64,000 nucleotides of DNA from positions 62,001 through 126,000 of the forward strand of contig NZ_PXYL01000007.1 in NCBI RefSeq assembly GCF_003012705.1, in the 5' to 3' direction. This DNA comes from Pseudaminobacter soli (ex Li et al. 2025). Lineage in GTDB: Bacteria > Pseudomonadota > Alphaproteobacteria > Rhizobiales > Rhizobiaceae. The notes below the pieces were generated by a model that was not told the DNA's origin, ran no database searches, and saw only the letters and a program-made list of their open reading frames with translations. Positions 32,651 through 41,415 of the stretch are shown here, in pieces (the first letter of the stretch is position 1; each line of letters starts with the position of its first letter). Made by a program: the position numbers and the translations under genes.

Positions 32651-34288
32651 ATGGAAACAATATCGGTCGTACTCGTCATGATGGTCGCGGTGGTGGTCAG
32701 TGGCGCCGTCGTGCGCGCCTCGCCCATTCCCCTGCCGATTCCGCTTGTCCAGATCGCGCTTGGCGCAGCCATTGCGTCGGTCGCCAATTTTGGGGTCGAG
32801 CTGCAGCCGGACATCTTCTTCCTGCTGTTTTTGCCGCCGCTTTTGTTTCTCGACGGCTGGCGAATTCCGAAGGAAGGGCTGCTCCGCGACAGGCGCGCGA
32901 TCCTCGGCCTTGCCATGGGGCTGGTGGTGTTCACCGTCGTTGGCGTCGGTTTCTTCATCAATTGGCTCATCCCGTCGATGCCGCTCGCCGTCGCCTTCGC
33001 GCTTGCAGCGATCGTGTCGCCGACCGACCCGATTGCGGTTTCGGCCATTGCCGCAAGGGTGCCGATCCCAAAGCGGCTGATGCACATCCTCGAAGGGGAA
33101 TCGCTGCTCAACGATGCGTCGGGCCTGGTCTGCATGCGCTTTGCCGTTGCCGCCGCGCTCACTGGTGCATTTTCGCTGACCGAGGCCTTCGTTACCTTCC
33201 TCTGGGTGTCGATCGGCGGCATCGTTATCGGCTTCGTCGTCACCTGGTGCGTGACGCGGGCGACCGCTCTGATTTCCCGCAAGTTTGGCGAGGAGACAGG
33301 CGCGCAGATTCTGGTCAGTCTCCTGATTCCGTTTGCGGCCTATCTTCTGGCCGAGCATTTGCATTGCTCGGGCATCCTTGCCGCGGTCTCGGCCGGCATC
33401 ACGATGAGCTATGCGGAATTTCTGGGCAAGGTGCTCGCCGTGACCCGCGTGCGGCGAAGCGCTGTCTGGGACACGGTTCAGTTCGCGACCAACGGCATCA
33501 TCTTCGTGCTGCTCGGCGAGCAATTGCCAACGATTGCCGCGCGCGCAGCCGATGTGGTTCGCGAAACCGGCCATCATGAGCCAGTGTGGCTGCTGATCTA
33601 TGTCATTGTTATCAGTGCAGCTCTGGCCGCCTTGCGCTTCGTATGGGTCTGGACCGCCCTGAGGTTCACCATGTTCCGGATCAGGCGGCGCGGGCAGAGC
33701 ATGAACACGCCCAGCTGGCGCCTGGTGGCTGCGACTTCACTGGCGGGCGTGCGCGGGGCCATCACCCTCGCAGGTGTGCTGACCCTGCCGCTGACGATGT
33801 ATGACGGCTCGCCATTTCCGGCCCGCGATCTCGCGATTTTCCTGGCGGCAGGCGTCATCATCATGTCGCTGGTGGCGGCCAGCATCGGTCTGCCGCGCGT
33901 TCTGAGGGGACTGAGACTGCCGCCGACACCCGAATTGGACACGAAAGAAGTCCGCGCGCGCATCGCTGCCGCGGAAGCCGCCATCCACGCCATCGAAAAA
34001 TCCCAGCACGACATGGGTAAGGGGCGCGCGGATGCGGACGTCTATGTCGATGCGGGCTCGCGCGTGATGGAAATCTATCGCCGGCGCATCGACGGGTTTT
34101 CCAAGACTGGCGAGGAGGCCGATCTTGTTCGTCATGTCGGGACGATCGAACGGGAACTGCGCCTCGCCGGGCTGCGGGCGGAACGCGACGAGATCAGTCG
34201 CCTGGTACGCAGCGGCAAGATTTCTGACGAGCCGGCACGCAAACTGGTCCGGGAGATCGATCTGCTCGAGGCTCGAATCATGAGCTGA
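32651..34288 (+). CDS. CPA1-type Na+/H+ antiporter
   Basis: A 545-residue antiporter with 12 or so membrane segments and a cytoplasmic tail. Core motifs are PDIFFLLFLPPLLFLDGWRI at about residue 55, the ion-site segment AAIVSPTDPIAVSAIA, and ILEGESLLNDASGLV. SLAGVRGAITLAGVLTLP comes later. The tail (about 430-545) is charged and helical. It exchanges sodium or potassium for protons. The start could be ATG 32651 or ATG 32609; neither has a good ribosome site. Confidence 0.9.
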   Translation: METISVVLVMMVAVVVSGAVVRASPIPLPIPLVQIALGAAIASVANFGVELQPDIFFLLFLPPLLFLDGWRIPKEGLLRDRRAILGLAMGLVVFTVVGVGFFINWLIPSMPLAVAFALAAIVSPTDPIAVSAIAARVPIPKRLMHILEGESLLNDASGLVCMRFAVAAALTGAFSLTEAFVTFLWVSIGGIVIGFVVTWCVTRATALISRKFGEETGAQILVSLLIPFAAYLLAEHLHCSGILAAVSAGITMSYAEFLGKVLAVTRVRRSAVWDTVQFATNGIIFVLLGEQLPTIAARAADVVRETGHHEPVWLLIYVIVISAALAALRFVWVWTALRFTMFRIRRRGQSMNTPSWRLVAATSLAGVRGAITLAGVLTLPLTMYDGSPFPARDLAIFLAAGVIIMSLVAASIGLPRVLRGLRLPPTPELDTKEVRARIAAAEAAIHAIEKSQHDMGKGRADADVYVDAGSRVMEIYRRRIDGFSKTGEEADLVRHVGTIERELRLAGLRAERDEISRLVRSGKISDEPARKLVREIDLLEARIMS

Positions 34289-34417
34289 TTCGAGGGGGCA
34301 CAAGGTTCGCGTTGGATTATCGCGGCCTGAGTCGCACGGTTCGATTGCGGCCGCGAAAAATGGGGCGAACCGGATGGCTGACCACACCATCCTCTTAATT
34401 CAGCAACTGCGAGATGC

Positions 34418-34633
34418 CTAGCCGAGTTGGATTGTCGGCAGCATTCTCTGCAGGACAACCCGTATCTCGTGGTATTTCGGATCGTTTTTACTCATCGCTA
34501 TCGCTTCGTTTGCAATAGCTACAAATTCAGAGGTCGTGAGAACCCCCTTCTTGTGAAGGTGAATCGCCAGGGTTGTGGAGAAATTGAGCGACGCAATAAT
34601 CGCCGCGCTCGCATCAAGCGTCTGATAGTTCAT
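34418..34633 (-). CDS. Small hypothetical protein
   Basis: A 71-residue, mostly helical soluble protein (MNYQTLDASAAIIASLNFST at the start; LTTSEFVAIANEAI in the middle) of no family I recognise. It has a strong ribosome site (GGGAGGGG) 6-8 nt before the ATG at 34633, which is the main support. It is convergent with the antiporter gene. The 295 nt between it and tRNA-Pro hold only short hairpins. Confidence 0.6.
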   Translation of the reverse strand: MNYQTLDASAAIIASLNFSTTLAIHLHKKGVLTTSEFVAIANEAIAMSKNDPKYHEIRVVLQRMLPTIQLG

Positions 34634-34928
34634 TGTCACCCCTCCCGCTGATCTTTCATATCAAAGAAAAGCCGTGCGGGCGAGTCGAGTGAGGGCAGTA
34701 GAACGGGGCCTGGGTGCCGACTTCGGCATCGCCCACGCCGATCCGTCTTGGTCCTGTCAAATCAATGTGAGTGCTTGGGTGCGCGAGAGTCGCCTGGCGC
34801 CGATCGCATCAGCGCTTTTTCGGGACTTTTGTTCCGAAATGCGGATTTTGTGTCAGTTGCGTTCGCAACTTGGCCCGATGGCCAAATCCCGACATCGCAG
34901 CCAAATGTTGATTTCATTTAGGAAAAAA

Positions 34929-35005
<77 letters not shown>

Positions 35006-35473
35006 AACCGGGGCAAGGCATATATACTCAGGGGGGCGGGCGCAAGCGCTAATTCGTGCCTTTTCGATCGAACCCCATCATTTGCTTTCAAATTCGACCG
35101 CGGGACCAAGCGTTCCATAGTGTTTATGATCCGTGCGGCCGTCCCGATACATAATGATCGAGGTAGCCCCGTCCTTTGATTGTGTATTCCCCGGGCTGGC
35201 ACTGAGGTGCCTGAATCACGTGTCGCCGATTCGATGGCGAGATTCCCGTCGGGATCAACAAAATACTGAGATTTTTCGATGCAACCGATGGTCCTGAGCC
35301 ATTGCCTCAATCATGACTCCGTAATGGAGAGCTCAGGCTTGTTGATGAAGTCTGGCTCGCTGACTTCCCTAAGATGTTACTACTTTCAGTGCACATCGGT
35401 TACCCAAAACGGAACCCTCGAACGACATTTGCGTTAAATTATCGTCAAAGTGAGAGGGGTACGGAGGTAAGCG
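35006..35473. other. Gene-free stretch upstream of tRNA-Pro and of the small lipoprotein
   Basis: About 470 nt without a supportable gene. It carries the tRNA promoter (TATATA near 35020) at one end and the lipoprotein promoter at the other. Minus-strand frames near 35120-35310 read partly protein-like in two adjacent frames (QYFVDPDGNLAIESATRDSG in one; CQPGEYTIKGRGYLDHYVSG in the next), which could be a frameshifted small gene. I could not name a family. Confidence 0.35.
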
Positions 35474-35794
35474 ATGCGTACCCTTACTATTGTAGCGGTA
35501 TTGGCAACACTGGGTGGTTGCACGACTGAACACTACGTCGCCAAGGACTATGGCGGCACACTGTACGGCATAACATTTCCGGCTTTTGTTGCGGAGCGCC
35601 ACAGGCATGAACACAGGCCGGAAAAGCCCGAGCACAAGCCCGGAAAGCCTGAGCACAAGCCCGGAAAGCCCGGTTACGGAAATGAATCTGGCTATGGTGG
35701 CTATGGGTTCGGGCAGGGCTATGGAAACCACGGCCAGGGTTATGGAAACCATGGAAACGACCACGGCCACGGGCATGAGCGTGGCGGAAAGTAA
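35474..35794 (+). CDS. Small lipoprotein with Pro/Lys/His and Gly/His repeats
   Basis: A 106-residue lipoprotein. The signal ends in the lipobox LGGC at about residue 16. After a short globular start it is all low complexity: PEKPEHKPGKPEHKPGKPG, then Gly/Tyr-rich GYGGYGFGQGYGNHGQGYG, and a His-rich tail (HGNDHGHGHERGGK). A strong GGAGGT site precedes the ATG. The His/Gly tail could bind metal. A second small exported Gly/Asn/His protein lies 560 nt away on the other strand. No family is recognised. Confidence 0.75.
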   Translation: MRTLTIVAVLATLGGCTTEHYVAKDYGGTLYGITFPAFVAERHRHEHRPEKPEHKPGKPEHKPGKPGYGNESGYGGYGFGQGYGNHGQGYGNHGNDHGHGHERGGK

Positions 35795-36351
35795 CGAAGC
35801 CAAGACCCGCGAATCGACCTGAGCTTCGCGCCTCTGGTTCGGCTTGACCTTGGCGATCCGGAAGAGATCGCCGTCTGAAATCTTGGGCTGGGTTCGTCCA
35901 GTCGAGATGAATGGGGTCTGGCCGAACCGGAGGCGCGAAACGCTGTCGGGACTCTGGTTGCATACAGGTTGCAATAGAAGTCTCTCGGCTCCGGTTTTCA
36001 TTTTCGCTCGGCGGAGCTCAGTCAGCTCGTTTGCTGGTGTGTGGACTCTTCTCGCAAATACAAGCTGGTTATGGGAAAGCTGGAGAGGCTGCGCCTGACC
36101 GAAACGAACGGCTACCGGTAAAGAAAACGTCGGGAAGTCGTATCGAACTTCTGCCTGGCGGTCAGGGGCATGCGTCACGCCCCTCGAAAAAAAACTGGAG
36201 TTCGCAGTGTCAGTGCCAATTTAACCGCGGCGCCAGCCCCTGGCTGTCACGGCCAGTCAGGCTGGGTGGTGGCCGGCTACCTTTTTAGAGTAACCAGCCA
36301 CCAGGCCAGCTTTCACATCCTAAGATGGTCAAGCGGGATCAGCATGCCCCA
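35795..36351. other. Gene-free stretch between two small exported low-complexity proteins
   Basis: About 560 nt between two genes that converge on it. Open frames exist on both strands but have no ribosome sites and odd composition. One hairpin is visible (AGGGGC/GCCCCT near 36167-36187), followed by eight A residues, which is a poor terminator for either strand. No transposon ends or coding remnants were recognised. Confidence 0.4.
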
Positions 36352-36636
36352 TCAGTGGTGGCCGTGCCCATGTGAACCATTGAAATTGCCGTTGCCGTTG
36401 CCGTTGAACCAGCCCGAGTTGAGGTTGCCATTCAGGTTGCCGTTGCCCGAGCCCTTGTTGAAGTTGCCGTTCAGGTTGCCGTTGAACGAGCCCTTGTTGA
36501 AGTTCCCGTTCCCGTTGCCGTTGAACGAGCCAGAGTTGCCATTGCCGTTCCCGTTGCCATTGCCATCGCCGCCACCGGCAGCTGCAAAAGCAGTCATCGC
36601 GAGAAGGGCAGTTGCGGCGATGATGAGCTTCTTCAT
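36352..36636 (-). CDS. Secreted protein of four 13-residue Asn/Gly repeats with a His tail
   Basis: A 94-residue protein: signal peptide (MKKLIIAATALLAMTAFA), a GGGDGNGNGNGNGNSG spacer, then four consecutive 13-residue units and HGHGHH. The units are SFNGNGNGNFNKG, SFNGNLNGNFNKG, SGNGNLNGNLNSG and WFNGNGNGNFNGS. Asn occupies nearly every second position and Phe or Leu recurs at fixed places, as expected for a stacked beta structure. This is reminiscent of, but not the same as, curlin repeats. GGAA lies upstream of the ATG. The role is unknown; a fibre or matrix protein is a fair guess because polysaccharide export genes are next. Confidence 0.75.
   Translation of the reverse strand: MKKLIIAATALLAMTAFAAAGGGDGNGNGNGNGNSGSFNGNGNGNFNKGSFNGNLNGNFNKGSGNGNLNGNLNSGWFNGNGNGNFNGSHGHGHH
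36373..36528 (-). repeat. Four tandem 39-bp units encoding 13-residue repeats
   Basis: The four units are in frame and exactly equal in length. At DNA level they are still highly similar (blocks such as AACTTCAACAAGGGCTC recur), so the array is either young or kept uniform. Confidence 0.85.
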
Positions 36637-37035
36637 GTCAGGTTCCTTTCATACGAAATCAATTGAGACAGGCTTCATTGATCAGGTGTGTTGCGGATCC
36701 CGCTCATGTGGGTGCCGTAACCCTTTGATTATCAAATTTAATCAAGGCGACAGCAATTCAGGATAAGTACCTGCTACCTTCGGGGGATAGGGTAGTCGAA
36801 AGTTGTAGCTTTTACCGATCGGCCAGGGGAAAAGCCTGACAGGAAATTCCTGACCGATGGCTGGGCCGGGGTAAATTGCCGGAGAATTGGTGCTCAACCT
36901 CCTCTCTGGCGCCAGCGATGATGACTACCCAAACGTGCGGACCTAGGCAGTACGTCTAGCCAGCCGCGGCCCGATGCGGAGTGGCGCTTCCGGTGCCGGC
37001 GGGAAGCCCATGCCATAGTTCGTGAGCCACAGCGC
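36637..37035. promoter_or_regulatory. Upstream region of the repeat protein with two palindromes
   Basis: About 400 nt without a gene, between the repeat-protein start and the end of the glycosyltransferase gene. TTGATTA-N7-TAATCAA (36725-36745) is an AT-rich inverted repeat about 90-110 nt upstream of the repeat protein and a candidate operator. CAGGAA-A-TTCCTG (36840-36852) is a second palindrome. Neither is assigned to a known regulator. Confidence 0.4.
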
Positions 37036-38574
37036 TCAATAGGCGTTTTCCGTGTTGAGGAGACGAATCGGCGTCAGAAACAGGATTTTCAGGTCGAACC
37101 AGAGCGACCAGTTCTCGATATAGTCGAGGTCGTATTCCGTCCGCTTGCGGATCTTCTCGTCGGTGTCCATCTCGCCGCGCCAGCCGTTGATCTGGGCCCA
37201 GCCGGTGACGCCAGGCTTGACCCGATGACGGGCGAAGTAGCCGTCCACGACCTCGTTGTAGAGCAGGTTGTGCGACTGGGCGGCCACTGCATGCGGGCGC
37301 GGGCCGACCAGCGACAGGCTCCCCACCAGCGAGTTGAAGAACTGCGGCAGCTCGTCAATCGAGGTCTTGCGGATGAATCGGCCGACGCGGGTGACCCGCG
37401 GATCGTTCTTCGTCACCGTCTTCTTCGCCGTCGGGTCGGACTGGTCGGCATGCATCGAGCGGAACTTGTAGACCTCGATCACCTCGTTGTTGAAGCCGTG
37501 CCGCTTCTGCTTGAAGAGGACGGGGCCTTTGCTGTCGAGCTTGATGGCGATGGCCGTGGCCAGCATGATGGGCGAAAAGACGATGATGCCGAACAGGCTG
37601 AAGAAGATGTCGAAGGCGCGCTTGGCGACCGAATCCCAGTCGTTGATGGGCTTATCGAATATGTCCAGCATCGGCACCGAGCCGATGAAGGAGTAGGAGC
37701 GGGGCCGAAACTGCAGCTGGTTGGAGTGCGCCGAAAGACGGATATCGACCGGCAGCACCCAAAGCTTCTTGAGCAGCGACAAGACGCGCTTCTCCGCGGC
37801 GATCGGCAGCGAGACGATCAGCATGTCGATCCGGGCGATCCGGGCGAATTCAATTAGCTCGTTGATATTGCCGAGCTTGGGATAGCCGGCGACGATGGGC
37901 GGCGAGCGCCGGTCGTCGCGGTCGTCGAAGATGCCGCAGATGCGGATGTCGTTGTAAGGCTGCCTCTCAAGCGCACGGATAAGGGTTTCGGCCGCCTGGC
38001 CACCGCCGACGAGGACCGCGCGCCGTTCCATCGAACCGTTGCGTGCCCAACGCCGGATGAGCTGGGCCATGACCAGACGCAGCCCGAAAACCAGGAGGAA
38101 GCCGAGCACGAACCAGGTGCCGAACAGAAGGCGCGAGAATTCGCTCGAAATCTTCAGGAAGAAGCCTGCGACGGCCAGCAGCGCGAAGGCGCCGGCCCAG
38201 AGCACCAGCAGCCGCCCGGCCTTGGAAAGCGGGCGGAGAAGAACTGGGATCTGATAGAGGTCGCTGACTTCGAAGAGGATCACCGTCAGCAGCGAAGTGC
38301 CGCCGATGATCACCGGATAATGCCACAAAAGACGCGTGTCGAACCCGACATAGGCGGCGAACAGCGACGCTCCCGAAATGAAGAGCAGACAGAACTCGAC
38401 AAGGCGCATGACGCCGCTGACCATCACCGGCGAGGTCGTGTCACGCCTGTATTGGGCCGCAACCTGCTGGGCGACCTTGTTGAGTTTTACCGGCTGCGGC
38501 TTTCCGGCGGCCTCGTCGTCCACGAACTTGCGCACGGCATTGGCGGAAAAGCGGCTGGCGGAGTCTTCTTTCAT
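37036..38574 (-). CDS. Undecaprenyl-phosphate sugar phosphotransferase (WcaJ type)
   Basis: A 512-residue polyprenol-phosphate hexose-1-phosphate transferase that starts a polysaccharide repeat unit. There are four N-terminal membrane segments (residues 50-170) and a nucleotide-binding-like middle domain ([20 protein letters not shown]). A further hydrophobic hairpin ([21 protein letters not shown]) precedes the catalytic domain. Catalytic motifs are [36 protein letters not shown] and [17 protein letters not shown]. Glucose or galactose as donor cannot be told apart. The Wza-type gene lies just upstream on the same strand. Confidence 0.92.
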   Translation of the reverse strand: MKEDSASRFSANAVRKFVDDEAAGKPQPVKLNKVAQQVAAQYRRDTTSPVMVSGVMRLVEFCLLFISGASLFAAYVGFDTRLLWHYPVIIGGTSLLTVILFEVSDLYQIPVLLRPLSKAGRLLVLWAGAFALLAVAGFFLKISSEFSRLLFGTWFVLGFLLVFGLRLVMAQLIRRWARNGSMERRAVLVGGGQAAETLIRALERQPYNDIRICGIFDDRDDRRSPPIVAGYPKLGNINELIEFARIARIDMLIVSLPIAAEKRVLSLLKKLWVLPVDIRLSAHSNQLQFRPRSYSFIGSVPMLDIFDKPINDWDSVAKRAFDIFFSLFGIIVFSPIMLATAIAIKLDSKGPVLFKQKRHGFNNEVIEVYKFRSMHADQSDPTAKKTVTKNDPRVTRVGRFIRKTSIDELPQFFNSLVGSLSLVGPRPHAVAAQSHNLLYNEVVDGYFARHRVKPGVTGWAQINGWRGEMDTDEKIRKRTEYDLDYIENWSLWFDLKILFLTPIRLLNTENAY

Positions 38575-38663
38575 GGCTTGATCCGTAGCTTACGCCGGAT
38601 CATTAGCGCCGAGGGGCTAAGAAACCCTTGAGACGACCGGCGGCTCTGCCATGCCCACAGGTT

Positions 38664-39227
38664 CTAGAAAAGCCGCTCACGCACATAGACCGTGTCGCCA
38701 GGCAGGAGGGGATCGCTGGTCAATACCCTGCCGGTCATCACTTTGCCGTTGATGTCGCGCGTGACATCGACGTCGGTCTGGTTGGCGCGAGGCGAAAACC
38801 CACCGGCAATCGCGATGGCCTTTTGCGCCGTCAGGCCTGGAACATAGGAATACTGACCTGCCGCACTCACTTCGCCCATGACGAAGATCGGGCGGTAGCG
38901 CTCGACCTCGACCGAGACGTCCGGATTGCGCAAGTAGCCCTGGCGCAGCTTGGTAGCGATGGCCGCTTCAAGCTTCTGCGGGGTCTGGCCGCGAGCCGGG
39001 ACCGGACCGATGAGCGGGAAGGCGATATAGCCGGACTGGTCGATGCTGTAGACGTTCGTCAGCCCCTCCTGTTCGAACACGGTAACGCGGACGCGATCGC
39101 CGGGGCCGAGCTGGTAGGGCTGGTTGAGCACCTCGTGGAAGGCCGGCGGGGCGGGGCGGTAGCTGGTACAGCCGGCAAGGAGAGTGGCGGCCAGAAGTGC
39201 GCAGAGGATCGAACGGGGGCTTCGCAT
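38664..39227 (-). CDS. Polysaccharide export lipoprotein (Wza/KpsD type)
   Basis: A 187-residue outer-membrane export protein. The lipobox is LLAGC at about residue 21, followed by YQLGPGDRVRVTVFEQEGL and the poly-export domain (YIAFPLIGPVPARGQTPQKL). A SLBB-type domain contains FVMGEVSAAGQYSYVPGLTA. Start ATG 39227 (a TTG at 39233 is also in frame). It is divergent from the Wzz-like gene and 89 nt before the WcaJ-type gene, so the three belong to one export locus. No polymerase or flippase is within the window. Confidence 0.92.
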   Translation of the reverse strand: MRSPRSILCALLAATLLAGCTSYRPAPPAFHEVLNQPYQLGPGDRVRVTVFEQEGLTNVYSIDQSGYIAFPLIGPVPARGQTPQKLEAAIATKLRQGYLRNPDVSVEVERYRPIFVMGEVSAAGQYSYVPGLTAQKAIAIAGGFSPRANQTDVDVTRDINGKVMTGRVLTSDPLLPGDTVYVRERLF

Positions 39228-39468
39228 GACCAAGCGGATACCTTCGGCTTTGTGCCGGACATGCCCCGGCGGAATTCGATGTGCTCGTTATTGCTTTGTT
39301 AGGGTTAATGGGCGGTAAAGCGGATAAAGCGTGATGCAACCCTTGATGGCAGATGGGGTCCTCAGCGGATGCCCTTCTAAAGAGGCGTGTATCCGGCGTG
39401 TCGATCTTAACGGCTGAGTTACCATCAATATTTACTATGCCTGCTGTCCGATACTGGGAGCAGGATGA

Positions 39469-41010
39469 ATGTCAGGCGTTCAGTCAACTGCCGGCGACAT
39501 AGGCGGCGATACCCAAAAGCTGTTCGCTTCGCTCGCGGGGAACTCGGTGCGTATACTGGTGGTGGCGCTTGTCGTCGCCAGCGTTGCGTTCGCTCTGGCC
39601 TCGATGGTGACGCCTCGCTACCAGGCAGAGACGCGGCTGCTGATCGAAACGCGCGAGGCGGCTTCGACGGGGACCGAACCTGCCGTATCCGACCGTCCAA
39701 TCTTCGATAAAGACGCCGTGGCCAGTCAGGTCGAGGTGATTTCGTCAGCCGACATCCTCAAGCAGGTGGCCAGGGATCTTGGGCTCGCCAAGTTGCCCGA
39801 GTTCGATCCCTCGGCGGACATGTCTCTGCAGTCGAGTCTGCTGATCTTGGCGGGGCTCAAACCCGATCCGCTTGAAATTCCGGCTGAGGAGCGCGTGCTG
39901 AAGGCGATGCGCGAAAGGCTCGATGTCCATCAGGTGGAAAGGCCGCGCATTGTCGTCATCGCGTTCTCGTCTCATGACCCCAAGCTTGCCGCCGATGTGC
40001 CCAACGCCGTTGCCGACGCCTATCTCAAGGTGAGTCGCGATGCCGCGCTGGCCAAGGATCGGGGCTATCTGCCCGCCGATGCCCGCATCTTCACGCGCGC
40101 GGCTGTTCCAGCTGAACCTTATTTTCCCAAGATCATCCCGATCGTCAGCGCGGCCTTCGTCGCCTCGCTTTTGGTGATGGCAGCTGGCACTCTGTTCCGC
40201 GAGTTGTTTTCGGCGCGCGCCATGCGTCCTGCGCCGGGCGCGCGGTTCGCGCCGGTGGAGCAAGTTGCGATGCCGGTCGTGCGCGACGAGCCCGCCGAGG
40301 ACCAGCCTCTTGCCGAAACGCTGACCCCAGAGCCGGCAACGCCCGAGCCGGCGTTGGGCGTCAAGCCCGAGCTGACGCACGCGGTGGAACGGAGCTCGCG
40401 GCCGGTTCGCAAGCTTGGCGAGATTGGTATCTCGCGCGCGGCCGAAAGGCTGATCTCGAGCGATGCGAACTGTGCGATCTTCATATCGCCGGAGGGCGAC
40501 GAGGCTGCCGCCATCGCCGTGCTGGTGGCCCGCGAGATTGCCGATGTCGGGCTGCGCGTGCTGCTGCTCGATCTCACGGTTTCAGGCGCGGCCTCAAGGC
40601 CGATGCTGGATGGCGCGCGCTATCCGGGCATCACCAACCTATTGACCGCGCAGGCGCAGTTCACCGACGTGATTCACGCCGATCACTATTCCGGCTGCCA
40701 CGTCATACCGGTGGGAACGGCCGATCCGGAGCGCGCAATGCGCGCCGTCGATCGCCTGCCGATCATCCTCGAATCGCTGACCACCGCCTATGACATCGTG
40801 GTGGTGGAATGCGGACCGATCGATGCGGACGGCATTCGCCGGTTGGTGGGCGAGGGGACTGAAGTCGTCGTCAGCGTCATCGAGCCGGGTGAGGAGGTTA
40901 TGGTCGCTGCGGAGAATCTGCGCGTGGGTGGCTTCCCTGGCCTGATCCTCGTGACGCCCGCCGGCTACGAGCGGCCGAGTTCGCCTGCGCACGGCCGCAG
41001 CGCGGCCTGA
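39469..41010 (+). CDS. Wzz/BY-kinase-like polysaccharide protein lacking the coiled coil and the P-loop
   Basis: A 513-residue protein related to ExoP-type chain-length proteins. There is one membrane segment at about 28-46 and a second at 223-245. The periplasmic Wzz part has VISSADILKQVARDLGLAKL. The long coiled coil expected between VADAYLKVSRDAA and DARIFTRAAVPAEPYFPK is almost absent. In the cytoplasmic part (about 330-500) the usual GKS/T Walker A is replaced by ISPEGDEAAAIAVLVA, although Walker A' -like VLLLDLTVSG remains. No Tyr-rich tail is present. It probably cannot bind ATP and may act structurally. A clear GGAG site precedes the ATG. Confidence 0.85.
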   Translation: MSGVQSTAGDIGGDTQKLFASLAGNSVRILVVALVVASVAFALASMVTPRYQAETRLLIETREAASTGTEPAVSDRPIFDKDAVASQVEVISSADILKQVARDLGLAKLPEFDPSADMSLQSSLLILAGLKPDPLEIPAEERVLKAMRERLDVHQVERPRIVVIAFSSHDPKLAADVPNAVADAYLKVSRDAALAKDRGYLPADARIFTRAAVPAEPYFPKIIPIVSAAFVASLLVMAAGTLFRELFSARAMRPAPGARFAPVEQVAMPVVRDEPAEDQPLAETLTPEPATPEPALGVKPELTHAVERSSRPVRKLGEIGISRAAERLISSDANCAIFISPEGDEAAAIAVLVAREIADVGLRVLLLDLTVSGAASRPMLDGARYPGITNLLTAQAQFTDVIHADHYSGCHVIPVGTADPERAMRAVDRLPIILESLTTAYDIVVVECGPIDADGIRRLVGEGTEVVVSVIEPGEEVMVAAENLRVGGFPGLILVTPAGYERPSSPAHGRSAA

Positions 41011-41049
41011 TGCCGGGGAAGCGGTTTCCGCCGATCAGCTAGGTGAGGT

Positions 41050-41265
41050 TCAGCTCTTCGGCTTGCGCTCGATGATCAGCCACTTGATGATGCCCATGGC
41101 GGGCAGGATCCACAAAAGGCCGGTCAGCAGGAAGAACAGGAAGTGCACCAGCGGCCCGGATTCACCCAGGCGCGCGACAGCCACGGTGGTTGCGACCAGC
41201 GAATAGACGATCACCAGCAGGATCAGCAGGATCGTTCCGATGAGCTTCTTGAGGCGAATGGGCAT
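41050..41265 (-). CDS. DUF2842 family small membrane protein
   Basis: A 71-residue protein with two membrane segments (LIGTILLILLVIVYSLVATT and HFLFFLLTGLLWILPAMGII), matching DUF2842, a small family of alphaproteobacteria with no known function. The ATG at 41265 has GGAAAAGCC upstream. It is convergent with the Wzz-like gene and divergent from ctaA. In other rhizobia it also sits near ctaA, from memory. Confidence 0.85.
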   Translation of the reverse strand: MPIRLKKLIGTILLILLVIVYSLVATTVAVARLGESGPLVHFLFFLLTGLLWILPAMGIIKWLIIERKPKS

Positions 41266-41415
41266 GGCTTTTCCTTCGCCGCCGTCCTAGGACTTCTTGG
41301 TGCTGCGCGCAAGCACAACTCCGGCGCGACGGCGTGCCGCGCATGACAGCCTTGTAAGCGCGGCCGCGATGGTCCACCAAGCCCGCGGATTTCGAATTGG
41401 CCGGGAACGATTGCC

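Noticed and set aside
35369-36178. A 269-codon minus-strand frame opposite the small lipoprotein gene
   Set aside because: No ribosome site, no recognisable domain, and it contradicts the well-supported lipoprotein frame with signal peptide and lipobox.
36352-36636. CRISPR-like reading of the 39-bp tandem repeats
   Set aside because: The units are contiguous with no spacers, are in frame, and encode a signal-peptide protein.
36170-36766. A 198-codon plus-strand frame rich in Leu and Pro opposite the repeat protein
   Set aside because: It is the antisense image of the Asn/Gly repeats; the minus-strand product has a signal peptide and ribosome site.
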